Shown in pieces: positions 42,701-53,825 of a stretch of 64,000 nt of DNA; positions within the stretch are counted from its first letter, which is position 1; every line of letters begins with the position of its first letter. This DNA comes from Artemia franciscana. Its lineage: Eukaryota; Arthropoda; Branchiopoda; Anostraca; Artemiidae. The notes under the pieces are model-generated. The model searched no databases and was not told where the DNA came from. It saw only the letters and a list, made by a program, of their open reading frames with translations. Location of the stretch: positions 40,253,677-40,317,676 of the forward strand of contig NC_088868.1 in NCBI RefSeq assembly GCF_032884065.1, given 5' to 3'. Made by a program: the position numbers and the translations under genes.

Positions 42701-44635
42701 GTTCGTGGTAACAAACTACAGTAAGTAGCCGATAGTAACCCTGTGGTGTCCTGGCCGAGTGGGTTGGTGCGCTGGATTCGAGATCCTTTGTCTGAGAGGA
42801 CGCGGGTTCGAATCCCAGTGTACCCTATTCTTCAGTTTGGAACAGGGGTCAGTGGCGTGACTCTGTTAGCTTAGCCAGAGTCGACCCAGCTCTAAATGGG
42901 TACCTGGAGAAATCTGGGGAAGGTAAACAGGAAAAGTGTGCGAAAGCACAGAATGGCTGGCCCCCAGCTTCCCATTGCACTTCCTAGCTGAAGTGCCAAG
43001 AAACGGAAATCAGGACCGCCAGTAGGGACTGTAAAGTCTAATGCCGTATCCTATCCGATAGTAACCGTAGTATTTATAGTATAGTATAGTAACCAACACT
43101 TTGATACCGGAATTTTGACGGAATCAAAAAACGGAATTTTGATACCAATATTACCTCAAAACAATCATATTTTAATGCTAATTTTAAATGTATAAATTTC
43201 ATCAAGTTTAGTGTTACCCATCAAAAGTTACGAGCCTGAGAAAATAAGCCTTATTTTAGAAAATAGAAGAAAACTATTTTCTAAAAGTCAGAAAATGACT
43301 TTTACAAAATAGTTTTTCTAGAATTACTTTTATATTCTAAAAGTCATAATATGACTTTTAGAGTCACATTCTATGACTCTAAAAGCCATAGAATGTGATC
43401 AAAAATCACAGCATCAGATTCAGCGTATCAGAGAACCCTTCTGTAAAATTTCAAACTCCTATCTACAAAAATATGGAATTTTGTATTTTTTGCCAAAAGA
43501 CAGATCACAGATGGGTGTTTTTTTTTCTTTTCTTTTTTCCCCAGGGGTAATTGTATCAACTCAGTGTTCCTAGAATATCACGAGAGGGCTCATTCTAACA
43601 AAAATTTTAAGTTCCAGCACCCTTTTTAAGTGATCAAAAATATTGAAGGACACTTAGGCCCCCTCCCACGCACAAGTTTTGCTCAAAGACACTGGATCAA
43701 AGTTTTGAGATATCCATTCTGTTCAAATTAGTTGAAAACCTAATTACTATGTCTTTGGGGACGACTTAATCCCCCACAGTAGCAGCGGAAGGGGCTGCAA
43801 GTTACAAACTTTGACCATTATTTACATAAAGTAATGGTTATTATGAAGTGTACAGACGTTTTCAGGGGAACTTTTTCATGTTAGGATGAAATTGGGTCGG
43901 CGGGGGGGGGGGGTTATGTGGAAGGATATTTCCATTTAGCAATTTATCATGAGGGAAGAAAATTTCCCTGAAGGGGGTGCAGGATTTTCTAGCATTATTT
44001 AAAAAAAACAATGAGAAAAGAAATAAATAAAAAAAATTCACCTGGAAGTAATGAGTAGCATCAAAACTTAAAATGAAGATAAGATATTATGTATATAACG
44101 TGGTTCATCTCCTCCGCAATAGCTTGCTCTTTTCGCTAAGGTATTTTTTGTAATTTCAACTATCTATTCTACGGCCTTTGTGATTCAAGGGTCATTTTTA
44201 AGGATTTGGGATAAAATTCAAACCTTACTGTTAAGAGCAAGGCATTGACAAGGGAACAAAACCCCTTATACGCGTAATAAAAACACAAAAATATGGAAGC
44301 TCGTTATGTAAGTTGATTTTTGAGGTACGTATGTTTATTACTAACAAAAACGTTCCTACAAGAAAATAAAAATCTAGTTGCAATTTTAAGTAGCCAAAAA
44401 TTGGAAGGCAACTAGGTTTCCTCCCCCATCCCCATTTTTTATAAAAATCATCCGATCAAAGCTATGAGAAAGCCATTTAGCAAAAAAAAAATATTAATAT
44501 ACAAATTTTGTTTTAATAAGTCATGTGTGGTGAGCCAGAATCTAAGCATGCATTAATTCAAAAACGTTCAGATATTAAATAAAACAACAAGTTTTTTTTA
44601 ACTGAAAGTAAAGAGCGATATTGTTGTGATATTGT
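42701..44635 (+). repeat. Repeat A, copy A5, interrupted by SINE
   Basis: Begins gttcgtggtaacaaactaca, is split by a SINE at 42,741-43,054, and continues collinear with A3 through cagcatcagattcagcgtat, K-modules at 43,600-43,720 and 44,370-44,480 and the palindromic segment at 44,075-44,290. The foldback end is cut after tgaaagtaaagagcgatatt. An extra ~110-bp segment of catagaatgtgactctaaaag-type internal repeats lies near 43,270-43,400. Confidence 0.82.
42741..43054 (+). mobile_element. tRNA-Ser-derived SINE with 12-bp TSD
   Basis: The head is tRNA-like: box A tggccgagtgg (42,752-42,762), an anticodon-stem-like ggattcgagatcc with CGA in the loop position (tRNA-Ser(CGA)-like), a variable-arm segment tttgtctgagaggacg and box B ggttcgaatcc (42,805-42,815). 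About 230 bp of unrelated body follow (cgacccagctctaaatgggt, gcgaaagcacagaatggctg, ggaccgccagtagggactgt). The 12-bp sequence ccgatagtaacc is present on both sides (42,729-42,740 and 43,055-43,066), a perfect target-site duplication within repeat A. Transcription would be by RNA polymerase III from boxes A and B. Confidence 0.92.
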
Positions 44636-44639
44636 AAAA

Positions 44640-44930
44640 GAGGACTAATAGTAATATAAAAAAGTGGAAAAAACCACAAGAAAAGACCGCCACTAAAATG
44701 ACCTATTTTTCTTACAAATGCAATAAATAAAATGCGTACTAACAACAAATACAAGAATAAATGAACCTTTTCCTTAAAAGTGAGAGAGGGGAAGAAGGGG
44801 GGAGGGCACCATCTTTAAATAGTATTTTAAAAAATTGATTGCCATAAAAGTGCAATGTTTCTCGAACGTCGAAAAAGTGAGGGATGAGGAAAGGATGAAG
44901 TACTGATTTCCATATACGAACCCTTCCATA
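44640..44930. other. No feature recognised
   Basis: AT-rich spacer between repeat A5 and a Helitron end; nothing coding. Confidence 0.4.
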
Positions 44931-45290
44931 TCTATATATATATAAATAAGTTGTTTGTTTGTGTGTGTGTGTTGACTGACGTCATGTTTGTGTGTCGACT
45001 GACGTCATGTTTGTCGACTGACGTCATTACAAGGATTGAGCATTATGCCGTCATGAAGATGTGACACCAGGACACAAATAACGACAGGGACACAGGGAAT
45101 GTAAATGACGACCGGGACATTTGATTTTTGCTCATTTTTGGTTCGATGGAGTTCTTTACTTTTCTTTGAAGTCCCTTTACTTTACTTTTCTCTGAAGTCT
45201 TTGTAAGTCCCACTTCAAAAAAGCACCAGCAGGGATACAGTTGGTTTTATAATAAAATGCAGCAAAATAAAAGTCTATCTATCTAAAGAA
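44931..45290 (+). mobile_element. Helitron remnant H3 (5' end plus subterminal repeats)
   Basis: TC at 44,931 preceded by A, then tatatatataaataagttgt and three gacgtca motifs, ggacacaaataacgacagg and gggaatgtaaatgacgaccg as in H1. No coding part remains. The right part ends in a (tctatc)-type run near 45,272-45,285. Confidence 0.78.
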
Positions 45291-45729
45291 AAAATTACAT
45301 ATGCCCTACGTTGAAACAAACATAATTAAATACAGGTAAAAAAAACTTTATTTGGTTTGATAAATTGCTTGAATCTTTCCTCTGCTAATATAGCAGAAGT
45401 ACGTAGACTCTTTCCGACGTTCATTTCATTTCGATCTTTGTTAATAAGGTTCAGACTTGTTTGGGGTTGATTATGCTAAATGTCATTGTTTGAAAGATAT
45501 AAGGTGTTAACCTGTCGTTTAATTAAAGTATTACTGAATTGAGCATAATCTCTCTTTAAACTAGTCCCCCATAGATAATTAGTACAGATAGATAGGAAGG
45601 GGAATATAGACCGTAGTTTATTTATAATAGTTTCATGTTCATTAAAAGACAGGGCGAAAAATTGCCGATAAGAAGGCTTCGATCTTTTAAATTGCCACCC
45701 CTGTCTGAGTAGCTCGGGTTTCGCTCACT
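45291..45729. other. No feature recognised
   Basis: AT-rich, unclassified sequence. Confidence 0.35.
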
Positions 45730-46050
45730 GCGCTGGCAGGGTCATCTAGTTCGCCTGCCCACTCAAACACCTACCTGCCACATCTTCGACTTTGGTTCAA
45801 CTGCATATGGCTGGAAATGTCCCAGAGGTAGACCACGCACAAGATGGGCGGACGTCATCTGCGCTCAATTCGCTACCGGGAATATCGACCCCGATGAAGT
45901 TCCAACTTTTGCCCAGGACAGATTACTTTGGAGACGACTAACGGCGCTGACGCCTCGTTCCTTCTTCGCTGGAGAAGTTGCCAAGCAAGAGCATTTAGTT
46001 AAGTATACAGGTTGTGTTTGGGCAAGCCCTATCGCTTTTTCTTCCGTGTA
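45730..46050 (+). mobile_element. LINE C-terminal fragment of RTE/L1-like RT type
   Basis: The plus strand reads FDFGSTAYGWKCPRGRPRTR then WADVICAQFATGNIDPDEVP and TFAQDRLLWRRLTALTP. The pattern GRP.TRW.D....A.DR..WR is the closing signature of RTE/craniate-type LINE polyproteins. It is more GC-rich than its surroundings, and the frame stays open to about 46,050 (PIAFSSV-stop). Confidence 0.75.
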
Positions 46051-46932
46051 ACCAGCAAATATGTTTGAAGCAGACTAAATTAGTCATTTAAGTAGCCGCG
46101 TAATTTGCTATGGGACAAGGGGCAGCTCCCCTCCCAGACTTCGGTTTTCCCCAGACCCCACTCCCCCTCAGCTGAAATAGGAATCCTTAATCTCTGAAAA
46201 ACTTGTCAAAACTAAGATAAACCTGCATATTTCAAACAATAACAGAAACAGATAAGTTTTTTAGTACGTATTTACCTTTATAGTACCATAAGTTACCTTT
46301 ATATAGTACTATAAAGTTAACTTTATAGTACTTTTAAAGCAATCAATTGTACCTTTATGGTACCAAATGCCTTATCTTTTTTTAGCTTTTACTGTCATTT
46401 CCACGTTACTTGAGAAAATTGGCTCGAACTTCGCCCCCCCCCCCAGGATTTCGACGATATTAGGCTCCTGCCTTTAAGCCTGTTTTTCGATTATCTAGTT
46501 GATCGATACCATTTTTATGAGATATCTTGTGTTTTGTTATCTCCTCGAGTCTAAGTATAATTTTTCTATTTTAGTATCTATCTAGTCAAATATCTAGATA
46601 GTATATATCTAGATAGATACTAGATAGTATCTATCTAGCAATATAAGGTTTCAGGCTTTGGACCAGTTGTTTGCACTTAGAACATTTTTCTAGGCATCCA
46701 AAATTCATAAATTCAATTTTTGCATCAAAGCCTCCCCAATTGGTGCTGTGAGCCAGAAAAAATGATTGCACACATTCCAGAAAAAACTGAAATCTCAAAA
46801 ATTATTAAAACCAGACAAAATAAAAGAGTGAATTTGACCCATCGATACAGCCTGTCTAGTCTGAGGGAGTTGTAACTTTAGTTTTACAAAGGGTAATCCA
46901 AAACGCCTTTTATTGACTTAATACAGCCGAAA
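46051..46932. other. No gene; local palindromic low-complexity tracts
   Basis: Contains ttatagtactataaagttaactttatagtac-like palindromes at 46,265-46,350 and a tatctagatagat-type palindromic tract at 46,570-46,640. No coding signal. Confidence 0.5.
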
Positions 46933-47650
46933 TCTATATATATAAAAATAAGTTGTCTGTCTGTGTGTCTGTCTGTCTGTCAGGTGACGTCATGGTTCTG
47001 TGTCGACTGACGTCATGAAGTTAGTTGTCGTCATTTTTGCTATGACGGTGGCGTCATTAACGGTATTTAAGACATTTGTTCACGGGAAAATGTTTAATTG
47101 TAAAATGACTGAAGAACCTACAATGGCAACAGCCGAGGAAGCTGCTCAAAGAGTTTATGCCAAAAAACTTGCTGCTGATAGAGAAAGTAAGAAAAGAAAG
47201 CGTTCCGAGGAATCACAAGAACAGCAAGAAAACAGGCTTGCAGCTGATAGAGAAAGTAAGAAAAGAAAGCGTGCCGGGGAATCACAAGAACAGCAAGAAA
47301 ACAGGCTAGCGGCTAAAGAACGCAAAACCGCGCAGTTAGATGAAAATCCACCTGGACAGCGAGAGTCAAAACATATCAAAACTGAAAATGATAGCGATGA
47401 TGATTGGGTTTGGGATTTTGACTTGGATAAGGTCATCAATGCCTACCAGATTTAAGTTAAAAAAACAAAGGTTCGTCGATATGTACTTCATAGTGACGCT
47501 GAAAAATAAAGAAGAAAAAGAAAACTGAAAAAAGAAAAAAGGTAAAAAACTAAAAAAAAAACTAAAAAGAAAAAACACTCAAAGAGAAATTACAGACCGA
47601 GACACAAATGACGACCGAGACAGAGGGAATATATATACAATAAAATCCTG
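46933..47650 (+). mobile_element. Helitron remnant H2 with intact accessory ORF
   Basis: 5' TC at 46,933 preceded by A, then tatatatataaaaataagtt, a (CTGT)n run and gacgtca motifs identical in layout to H1. It carries one ORF and the gaccgagacacaaatgacg subterminal repeat. The Rep-helicase gene is absent, and no 3' hairpin with CTRR was found, so the 3' end is probably truncated. Confidence 0.82.
47105..47455 (+). CDS. Helitron accessory protein, basic, KKRKR repeats
   Basis: 116-codon open frame starting MTEEPTMATAEEAAQRVYAK. I prefer this ATG to the one at 47,000 because it is conserved at 5,989 and 6,620, while the sequence before it lies in the Helitron's terminal repeat region. There are two tandem 23-residue repeats (LAADRESKKRKRSEESQEQQ, ENR then LAADRESKKRKRAGESQEQQ, ENR), a third shorter unit (LAAKERKTAQ), and an acidic-aromatic tail NDSDDDWVWDFDLDKVINAY. 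KKRKR is a plausible nuclear-localisation signal. Similar short lysine-rich ORFs precede Rep-helicase in arthropod Helitrons; the function is unknown. Intact despite the loss of the rest of the element. Confidence 0.8.
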   Translation: MTEEPTMATAEEAAQRVYAKKLAADRESKKRKRSEESQEQQENRLAADRESKKRKRAGESQEQQENRLAAKERKTAQLDENPPGQRESKHIKTENDSDDDWVWDFDLDKVINAYQI

Positions 47651-47659
47651 GACAATAAT

Positions 47660-50160
47660 ATTGTAGTGACTTCTCAATACGAGTGGAAATAGTTCCATAG
47701 AAGGTATTATTAATCTTTTTCTGATAAATTTTATAGTGCTAGGCCACTAAAAATTTAAGGCCTAATGCGCCATAAGCCAACCATTTACCTATGTTTTCTC
47801 CCTAGAATAAGAAGCAAAAGGAAAGAAGACAAGTTCGAAAGAAATGATTGCAGGGAGATTTACTCGCTCTAATCCTCTTTTAGAGTTGCAGAACTAGCTG
47901 TGACCTAGTAAAGAGTGCACCACAGCCGATAGTGGCTAAAAATTACAAAAAGCGTTTTAAAATAATTCTTCAAATGTAGAAGAATCGCCACTCCGAGACG
48001 TCTGGTGATGCTTCGTTGATGCTCTATGTGTCACCTCTGGTCCTGGAGGACTTAAGGTCTAAGGTAAGAAGAATCGCCAAGTGACACTTATTCAAGAATG
48101 GTTGGCAGTGACAACCTTTCAGTGCTGCCCCTGATGCCTTCACGCCATGGTGCCTTCCCGTAAGCACAAATAGGGCTCGCTGCTGCTAATCTCAGTCACA
48201 GTCTGCGTGTGCCGGCCCAGTATCTAGCCATGAGGAAGGGTGTTTTATGCAATGCACTACTGATATTGGATGGATTCAGATCAGTAATGGCTGCCAAAAT
48301 CATACCTGGAGGGGGATGTCGATCCTTCTGTTCATATGAAGTGCCGACAGTGACACAAAATAGGATCCATTGAGGATCCCTCCGAGGTAGGAAAAAAGAG
48401 CTCCCCTGCTAATGCTGGTTGTCGGGACCAACTTCAGCTTGCCGCTTATTGGCTGAAAGTGGTGAATGACACTCTCGTTTCCTTTAAGGGACGAGTGTTA
48501 CCTGTTCAAGCCAGTCTGAAACTAAGGGGGTGGGGGGAAATGTTAAGACCCTTGACGCTAGAAAAGAAAGCTCTTCTATAGAGCGCAAAAAGAGCTAGGG
48601 AAGCTCTTTTAAAAATGCCACGTGCGAAGAGGCACCAATAGCCCGGCAGGTATTGGTGCCTTAGTTTTATTTTCTGGGGAACGGAGCGTAAGAGGTAAAG
48701 AGCCTTTGTGGCCTGAGTCTCGACTTAGTTTTGTAGGTTCTTCCATAATAATAAATCGTAATAATTAACTTAAAATTAAAAATTAATGTTGAAAACAAAT
48801 TTGTGAGAATTTCAAAAAAGTTAAGCGGTGATTAATAAATATTTTTAATTTGAGACATATCTTCATAAGCTATAGCTGTAATATCGAATTGCTCGTAAAC
48901 TTTTCTTTGGTGTAGTCAAGAAGATTTAGGCTCATTTTTTCGTCACGTTTCCTGGCATGCAGACAGGGGATATTTTTCTTCCTTAGATTTCGAAGAATAA
49001 CATTTTTGGTGTTTTTTCAGTAGAAAAAGTGAAGTACATAATTGCTCCCCCCCCTAAAATTAAAAAATTTAATTTGACACCCCCACCCCCTTTTAACATT
49101 CTTATGAATCTACGCTACTGGTTTTAAAACCATACGATTACTAATTAATCTCGATTTGGGTTTAAAAATCTCGAGCCAAAGACACTTTCTGGTAGCTGCT
49201 TGGATTTGCAGTCAATGGGTATCCCCAGCTCACAAATATTGCTCCCATAGGTACAAAATAAGGAGATCTTTCTTTTAATTGAAATCATTTTCACCTTCCC
49301 CAGAATGGAATTGATTGCAAGCGACATTTAAATCCACAAATTACTACAGAACTCAAAATTTTCCCCTTCTTTTCCGTTATTTCTTATTTCTTCAAAGTCA
49401 ATCTTACAAAGTACTATTTCGAACTTTTCGACGTGTTATTTAGCGAATTTTAACGAACATTTTGGAGTTCAATTGTGTGCAAATACTGCACAAATTAAAA
49501 TTTCGAGGTTCCATCCCCTCTGACCTCACTTAGAGCGAAATTGAGGTACTAAAAGATGTGATTTTTAAGCTCGGATGTCATTTTTGGTTTTGAATTAATA
49601 AGAAAGACCTTTCAATCCAGAAAATTTTTCATATATTGAAATTCGAAATTCTCCTTCTTTTTTTGAAAAAAAGGGTATTTAAGCACAGCCAATTTCGTCC
49701 AGCTTTGGATATCTTATTTTTCCAAAATATTTTTGAATTTTTTTCTGTAACATTTGAGAATGTTTCTGAACATTTTGTTCACTTGACCCAAGTCAAGTAA
49801 GTCAAGTGAACATTTTTGTGCCAAAAATATCTTTTTTGGTCCAATACCGATGATAAGCCTTTTTCTTTGTTGTTTTACTCAACTACAATAGTTTTCAAGC
49901 ATTTCTAAGGTCTACAACAGGAAATGACTTTCAATTTTAGCTGCAGGTCAAAATAAACCAAAATGTAATCTCTCTCTCTTTCTTTTTTATGAGTTAATAT
50001 TTTAAATGTATGTGTTGCAATATTTAACAGTTAAATGTTCAAATTTTTTAATGCTTAAAAGTTTCTTGCCTGATACAGGCCATGAAGCCTTTGTGGGGAC
50101 CAGTGATTTGATTTATTGAATCATTTTTTTTAGCTTGAAATATATCGTTTCATGTTTGGG
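47660..50160. other. Long stretch without gene; GC-richer insert at 47.99-48.75 kb
   Basis: 47,990-48,750 is clearly richer in GC than its surroundings (ggaccaacttcagcttgccg, gtattggtgccttag) and looks like the 5' part of an old retroelement, but I see no translatable RT or endonuclease motif. The rest (48,760-50,160) is AT-rich with no coding similarity. Confidence 0.4.
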
Positions 50161-50892
50161 TTAAGCAAGATCTTCAGTTAGACACTTATATGGGAATTCA
50201 GGAATATATTCTTTGGATCAACTTCATACAATTTCTATTTCTAATATTTGTTATGATTATTTATACAATAGTTTACCTTCAAATTTCTCTGGTATTTTTT
50301 CAACTAATTCCCAATTTCATAATTATTAAACCACCCATCGTTCAGATTTTTCGTGTGAATTTTGTCCTGTCTTGAGCGGGTTTTAGCATCCGTCATGCTG
50401 GATCAAAAATTTGGGACTCAATTCAAGTATAAGTACAAGAATGTAGCAATAAGGGAGAGTTTCTAAAATTATTTTTATAAAAAATTAACGACGCAGTGAT
50501 GAAAATAATTTTTTCTGAAATTATGAACCTACTATTTATTAAAAAAATTGCAAAACATAATCGCTAAGTTGAAATTTGTCAAAATTATTGGGTGCGAGGA
50601 TTAAAGGTATGACAGATTTATATGTAAGTTATGACGGGTTTTCAAATATTTAAATAAATAACAAATGATTATGTGATTTGTGTTTAATATGTTGCAGGGA
50701 ATTATTTTTTGTTTATTTTTTTTTGTATTTTTATGCTGATGCTATAGGCATCAGCATATTGTATTTACTTTGGCTTGATTTATTTTTATTTTGTCAGTGC
50801 TAAAGTATGCCACCAGGCATGTGCATTGGTTTTTCATATTTATTTATGTAATTGTTGCAAATAAAAAATTATCTATCTATCCATCTATCTAA
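50161..50892 (+). mobile_element. LINE 3' end (CR1-like ORF2 C-terminus and tail)
   Basis: The plus strand, with frameshifts, reads LDQLHTISISNICYDYLYNS then LPSNFSGIFSTNSQFHNY, TTHRSDF and SIRHAGSKIWDSIQV. This is the usual closing block of CR1-like LINE ORF2 (LPSNFS..F..NSQIH.Y.TR, ..G.KIWNSI). A 3' UTR of about 350 bp ends ttgcaaataaaaaattatct followed by (ATCT)n at 50,870-50,892. The UTR contains a perfect hairpin, tgctgatgct/aggcatcagca (50,732-50,757). Confidence 0.75.
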
Positions 50893-51735
50893 TAATATAA
50901 TAATTGGTTATTAATAATTGATGTTTTAATCTTTTCCACATTGGCGCCACTTACCACACTTATAAGTATCCAATACTCTATGTATTTGGTCATCAATAAA
51001 TTATGATTATTTTTACTAGTACAGATTCAGAAAAAAATCGTGAAGGGGGCAAACTCATCTGCAATAAAAAATAGAGGGACTATCAAAACTAATAAATGGT
51101 AGAGTTAAGGCAAAGTGAATAGAGGGCAATTTGTACTGCATTGATAACACAGTCTATTGCAGAAACAAAATAATCATAATAAAAGTGTTAATGCTTTAAA
51201 CTGTTGGACAGGATAAAGGATAATCTGGGGCTATATTTAGTGTTAAGGGACAAAACAAATCCTGAAGAGGTAATTACCCTTCCCTGTCCCCTAGTAAGGG
51301 GTAGTAAACACCCCTAAATAAAAAAACCCTTAAATATGCCTGAAATCCTCCTTGTACAGTGAATGTGTAAATTTCTTAGTTAGTCTAGTTCTTTGACTTT
51401 ATTCCAGAAAAAATCTAACTAAGAAGCGAAAAAAATAATCTAAAAAATATGCGGTAAAATGAAATACTGATCAATCGCTGAAGATGGTTACCCCACTTAT
51501 TAAGTAGATATCACGTGAATATGTAACAGATTACACGGCAAGCAATACTAAAGGTAATACTTAAACGTCATACAAGACCTCTCTTTGCTGAACCACGAAC
51601 AAAAAAAGTTAATTACAAAGTAAACAAGGTCTCAGTTTATATAACCTGGTATAATTCAAATGTTAGCACAAAATATTTCAATTACTAACAGGATCAGAAA
51701 AAAATTATAAGAACCGGCTGAAGTATAACGGTATT
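50893..51735. other. VPS36 3' flank
   Basis: AT-rich sequence; on the minus strand it would hold the VPS36 3' UTR. I could not fix a polyadenylation signal with confidence. Confidence 0.4.
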
Positions 51736-51906
51736 TTAAGAATTTATCAGGAATAAGTTGGGATAGAATTTCAGGCCTTCCACTGACTCGTCACGACAAA
51801 CTTTCCCAATCCGCTCAGCAGATAGCAATCTTTCTCTAGCAAGTATCACAGAAATCCTTAGAATAATAGCAAAAGACTCAACGCTCTGAGGTCCTTCTTT
51901 TTCCAG
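51736..51906 (-). CDS. VPS36: VPS36 (ESCRT-II subunit), last exon
   Basis: VPS36 is the ESCRT-II subunit that binds ubiquitin/phosphoinositides through its N-terminal GLUE domain and helps sort membrane proteins into multivesicular bodies. This exon encodes the end of the second winged-helix domain: LEKEGPQSVESFAIILRISV then ILARERLLSAERIGKVCRDE and SVEGLKFYPNLFLINS-stop (56 residues). The human C-terminus has the same pattern ([32 protein letters not shown]). It has a TTTTTATAG acceptor at 51,907-51,910, phase 0. Joined to 56,984-57,196, the residue count between GVYAL and SVESFA equals that of the human protein exactly, so this is the intact 3' end of a host gene. Confidence 0.95.
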   Translation of the reverse strand: MEKEGPQSVESFAIILRISVILARERLLSAERIGKVCRDESVEGLKFYPNLFLINS

Positions 51907-51939
51907 CTATAAAAAGAATAAAAAAGAAACAGTATTACA

Positions 51940-52243
51940 AGGCCCTTTTGGAAATACACGTCCATAAAGAGGGGTTGAAGACATCCCTCTCCTTCAGGAA
52001 AATTAAAAAAAGATCTGGATATGCATAGCTAAAAACCTAAAGACCAAGAGTCTGGGCAACTTATATGAGTGGAAAGTAGCGCTAGTGTCTAGAAAATCAC
52101 CAACACCATCTAGTGTTTGACGTTTCTTTGCATTTTTTCAACCTTCAAAATTATTTTCTCAGATACTATGATCTGATAATTATTACTACATTGTTTTTGT
52201 ATCATTATTCAAATACCAAAAAACACCAAACGATAAATCACGA

Positions 52244-52285
<42 letters not shown>

Positions 52286-52710
52286 TAGCCCAGTTTCCAA
52301 TCTTGGAAGTTGTAGATACTCTTTGGTAAAAAAAAACATATAAAATAAAAATAAAGCGATTTTAACATTTACAAAGTCCTTCTGGAAATGCCTGTCCACA
52401 AAGGACGTCTATTGATAAATATATAATGCATTTAACCTTTATAAGGTCCTTTTGAAATATCTGTCCAGAAAGTAGATGTACAAATTTACCCTCCCCCTCT
52501 CCCCAATCCCCTCTAGGAAAAGCCAAGAATAAAAGATCTGGATACTTAGACACAAACAAGTAACTAACAAAACGAAAAAAAAGAAGAAGAAAGAAGTTAC
52601 CACTCATAAATTTTATATACAATTTAACATTTAATAAAGACCTTAAGGGAAATTCAGTTAACAAAGGGAGTCTGAAGATCTCTCCCCTTCTGTTCTAGAT
52701 ATAGAGTTAA
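51940..52710. repeat. Degenerate repeats in VPS36 intron
   Basis: Four diverged units sharing aaggtccttttggaaata, ctgtccacaaaggggg and gatctggata (near 51,940, 52,373, 52,445 and 52,632). A poly-T tract interrupts at 52,250-52,280. Unknown repeat family. Confidence 0.55.
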
Positions 52711-53825
52711 ACTTTTAAAATTATTCATTTATCCTGCCATGAAAAAATCTTATGACCAGCCGCAATCTTGGATATGTCTTGTCCCTGAATTTTAGGTTTT
52801 ATTAAAAACTACCGTGAGAAAAAAATAGCAAGAACAACAAATCCCGACACGGTATTGGATCTTTGTACGGTTATACATATTGTAGCAATAATAAAACCAA
52901 AAATGACAATTAGCTAAAAAAGCGGAAGTTTAAATTCAGGAAATAGTGATTTGTACTCTGGAAGTGTTTCCCAGAGTGGTTTAGAACGAAAGTGTTATTT
53001 TTTTTCTTCTCTTTTCTTTGTGATTGAAAAAGTAAAATAATTTAGCGTATATTTTTGAGTGTTATGACAGCTATTTAATTTAAACAAATACAAATAATAC
53101 AGTAATTATCTAAATCAGAAAATACAGAAAAAAATAGTATTAGTAAAATAGTATTAGTATAGTAAAATACTAAAATAGTATTTTGTTTAACTTTGTAAAC
53201 TTGACGTCCGTATCTACAAATAGAATGGCGCGGAAAATTCCTTCTTCCCCATGCCTGGTTCAAAGTACTCCTTCAAAAATAAATAACAAATGAAAAATAT
53301 TTTGTAAAAATATTATAAAAATAAATTAAAAATAATTAATAGTAAAAAATAATTGCCTAAAAAAGCAATTTTTCATGTTTCCTTCTTTTAGGAACAGTCG
53401 TCCGATATACCACCTTCCCCAGGTTCAGGACACCAGGGAAATGGCGAATCCAGGCACTTTTAAAGAAAATCAGCAAAATTCGCGTTTTTTATCTTTTTTT
53501 CTTCAAGAACATGCCGTACCTTCAACTTTAATAATTAATTAGCTTTAAAGCGAGAACAAGACAGGTTTAAATTATAGACAGTCCCCCCCCCCCTCTTAGA
53601 GGACAGACTTAGATTTTGTGACAAAATTGAAAGAACATACTCAACGTTTGAAAAGAACAAATAAAGAATAAAATGATGAAATTAAAATATTGGTAATACT
53701 AAGTATTATAAATTGAATAAAATAATATGAAAGAATAGCATATAGTCAGTGTGGCCTCGGAACGAATTTACGTAATAAAACTTCGTAATTTAACGTGTGA
53801 AAATAAGACTCCTGAATCATTGGAA
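52711..53825. other. VPS36 intron, no feature
   Basis: AT-rich intronic sequence; only short (TAGTATT) iterations near 53,135-53,180. Confidence 0.45.

Noticed and set aside
42741-42830. A functional tRNA-Ser gene
   Set aside because: The tRNA-like part lacks a clean acceptor stem pairing, continues into a non-tRNA body and is flanked by a target-site duplication, so it is a SINE head.
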